Part shown: positions 62,382-64,000 of the stretch, one piece after another | Position numbering within the stretch: the first letter of the stretch is position 1 | Layout: every line of letters begins with the position of its first letter | From: Alteromonadaceae bacterium | GTDB lineage: Bacteria; Pseudomonadota; Gammaproteobacteria; Enterobacterales; Alteromonadaceae | Direction of reading: 5' to 3' | Assembly (NCBI GenBank): GCA_016765535.1 | Contig: JAESPQ010000024.1 | Coordinates: 14,392 to 78,391 of the forward strand | Length of the DNA stretch: 64,000 nucleotides | Notes under the pieces: model-generated | Told to the model about the DNA's origin: nothing | Databases searched by the model: none | Seen by the model: the letters and a program-made list of their open reading frames with translations, nothing else | Position numbers and translations under genes: made by a program

Positions 62382-63938
62382 ATGTTTGAAATACACGCAA
62401 GTAAAGTAACCAGTTTAAAAAATGATATGCTTTCTGGCTTAACCGTTGCTTTAGCGCTGATCCCTGAAGCGGTTGCTTTTGCCTTTGTTGCAGGTGTTGA
62501 GCCTTTAGTGGGGTTGTATGCCGCATTTATGGTGGGATTGATCACCGCTATTTTTGGTGGCCGTCCAGGGATGATCTCTGGCGCAACAGGTGCGATGGCT
62601 GTGGTTATGGTGAGTTTGGTTGCTATTCATGGCGTAGAATACCTATTTGCTACTGTGGTGTTAACGGGAATATTACAAATACTCGCCGGCATATTTAAAC
62701 TCGGTAAGTTTATTCGTTTAGTGCCGCATCCCGTCATGTTAGGTTTTGTTAATGGTTTAGCGATTGTGATATTTTTAGCGCAATTGGCACAATTTAAAAT
62801 CACCAATGAACAAGGTGAATTAGTTTGGATGCAAAATGGTCAACTGATGACTATGGTTGGGCTGATCGCCTTAACAATGGCAATTATTCATTTTTTACCT
62901 AAATTAACTAAAGCGGTGCCATCGTCATTAGTCGCTATTATTGTGGTAACGCTTTTAGTGCAAAGCTTTGGTTTAGATGCACGCACTGTCGTTGATTTTG
63001 TACGTGATATGACCAACGATCCTGCTGCCTCTATTGCCGGTGGTTTACCGCAGTTTGCTATTCCTAATGTGCCATTTAACCTAGAAACCCTAATCATTAT
63101 TCTTCCTTTTGCTGGTATTTTAGCTGCAATTGGCTTAATTGAATCTTTATTAACACTGACCTTAATTGATGAATTAACAGGTACGCGTGGTCGTGGCAAT
63201 AAAGAATGTATTGCCCAAGGGGCTGCGAATACCGTGACTGGATTTTTTGGTGGTATGGGCGGTTGTGCGATGATCGGTCAATCAATGATCAATGTTAACT
63301 CGGGTGGTCGAGGACGCACGTCTGGTATTACGGCAGCACTGGGCTTACTCGGTTTTATTTTATTTGGTTCCAATTTAATTGAACAAATTCCTTTAGCTGC
63401 ACTTGTTGGTGTAATGTTTATTGTGGTTATTGGCACCTTTGAATGGTCAAGTTTTCGTATTTTAAGCAAAATTCCTAAAGCGGATGCTTTTGTTATATTT
63501 TTAGTTTCTGCGGTTACCGTCGCCACTGATTTAGCGATTGCCGTAGTTGTTGGTGTTATTGTTTCAGCGTTAGTCTTTGCTTGGGAACATGCTAAGCATG
63601 TGAGCGTTAATCGTAAAGTTAGAGAAAATGGCGATATTGTTTATGAAGTCAATGGCCCGTTATTTTTTGGTTCTGTCAGTCACTTTGTCGAACAATTTGA
63701 CGTTGAAAATGACGGCAGTGAAGTGTTTGTAAACTTTAAAAACTCTCGTGTTGCCGATCATTCAGCTATTGAAGCCATTGATACGCTAGCCGAGCGTTAT
63801 TTAAGTTGTGGTAAAACCATGCATTTGAAATATTTAACTCAAGAATGCCGTCAGTTATTGATAAAAGCAGGCGATTTAGTTGAAGTGAATGTGATTGATG
63901 ATCCTGATTATCATATTGCCACCGACAAACTTGCATAA
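62382..63938 (+). CDS. SulP family anion transporter with STAS domain
   Basis: [39 protein letters not shown]-terminal STAS ([23 protein letters not shown]). Confidence 0.94.
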   Translation: MFEIHASKVTSLKNDMLSGLTVALALIPEAVAFAFVAGVEPLVGLYAAFMVGLITAIFGGRPGMISGATGAMAVVMVSLVAIHGVEYLFATVVLTGILQILAGIFKLGKFIRLVPHPVMLGFVNGLAIVIFLAQLAQFKITNEQGELVWMQNGQLMTMVGLIALTMAIIHFLPKLTKAVPSSLVAIIVVTLLVQSFGLDARTVVDFVRDMTNDPAASIAGGLPQFAIPNVPFNLETLIIILPFAGILAAIGLIESLLTLTLIDELTGTRGRGNKECIAQGAANTVTGFFGGMGGCAMIGQSMINVNSGGRGRTSGITAALGLLGFILFGSNLIEQIPLAALVGVMFIVVIGTFEWSSFRILSKIPKADAFVIFLVSAVTVATDLAIAVVVGVIVSALVFAWEHAKHVSVNRKVRENGDIVYEVNGPLFFGSVSHFVEQFDVENDGSEVFVNFKNSRVADHSAIEAIDTLAERYLSCGKTMHLKYLTQECRQLLIKAGDLVEVNVIDDPDYHIATDKLA

Positions 63939-63956
63939 AAACGTTATAATTAACGC

Positions 63957-64000
63957 ATGCAATTAGAATTTTTTGATGTTCCCAGCCCATGTATTGGCAT
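63957..64000 (+). CDS. start of a DUF1289-like protein (cut by window end)
   Basis: MQLEFFDVPSPCIG, the PSPCIG motif; only 14 codons visible. Confidence 0.5.
   Translation, partial: MQLEFFDVPSPCIG

Overview
This 64 kb window looks like chromosome of a marine gammaproteobacterium, probably Colwellia/Thalassotalea-like (inferred from gene content and repeat style, not searched). Core blocks: a TonB-dependent receptor fragment divergent from an AraC regulator; a Tsx-like porin plus MCP; paired bPH2 (YdbS/YdbT) proteins; a TRAP transporter; fabV; a complete nqrABCDEF-apbE-nqrM block; a TetR/MFP/RND/cytochrome c operon; dinB with a LexA box; an orphan flagellin; an ABC-F ATPase; a stand-alone peptide deformylase; tRNA-Thr and tRNA-Phe; yggX-mutY / yggL-trmB; ilvE; ogt and Ada/AlkA; a multiheme cluster (cytochrome c, MauG-like peroxidase, beta-helix/cytochrome c fusion); a full trans-4-hydroxyproline catabolic locus; and a SulP transporter. 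The accessory stretch at 36.6-41.6 kb holds toxin-antitoxin-like modules in several stages of decay. The least explained signal is a set of structured intergenic elements. One family keeps a conserved backbone while its paired stems change sequence in a compensating way (33.6, 40.2, 44.3 and 46.6 kb). One copy carries a clean 48-bp twin-hairpin insertion relative to its sister copy. All calls come from reading the sequence and supplied ORFs; no homology search or folding software was run.
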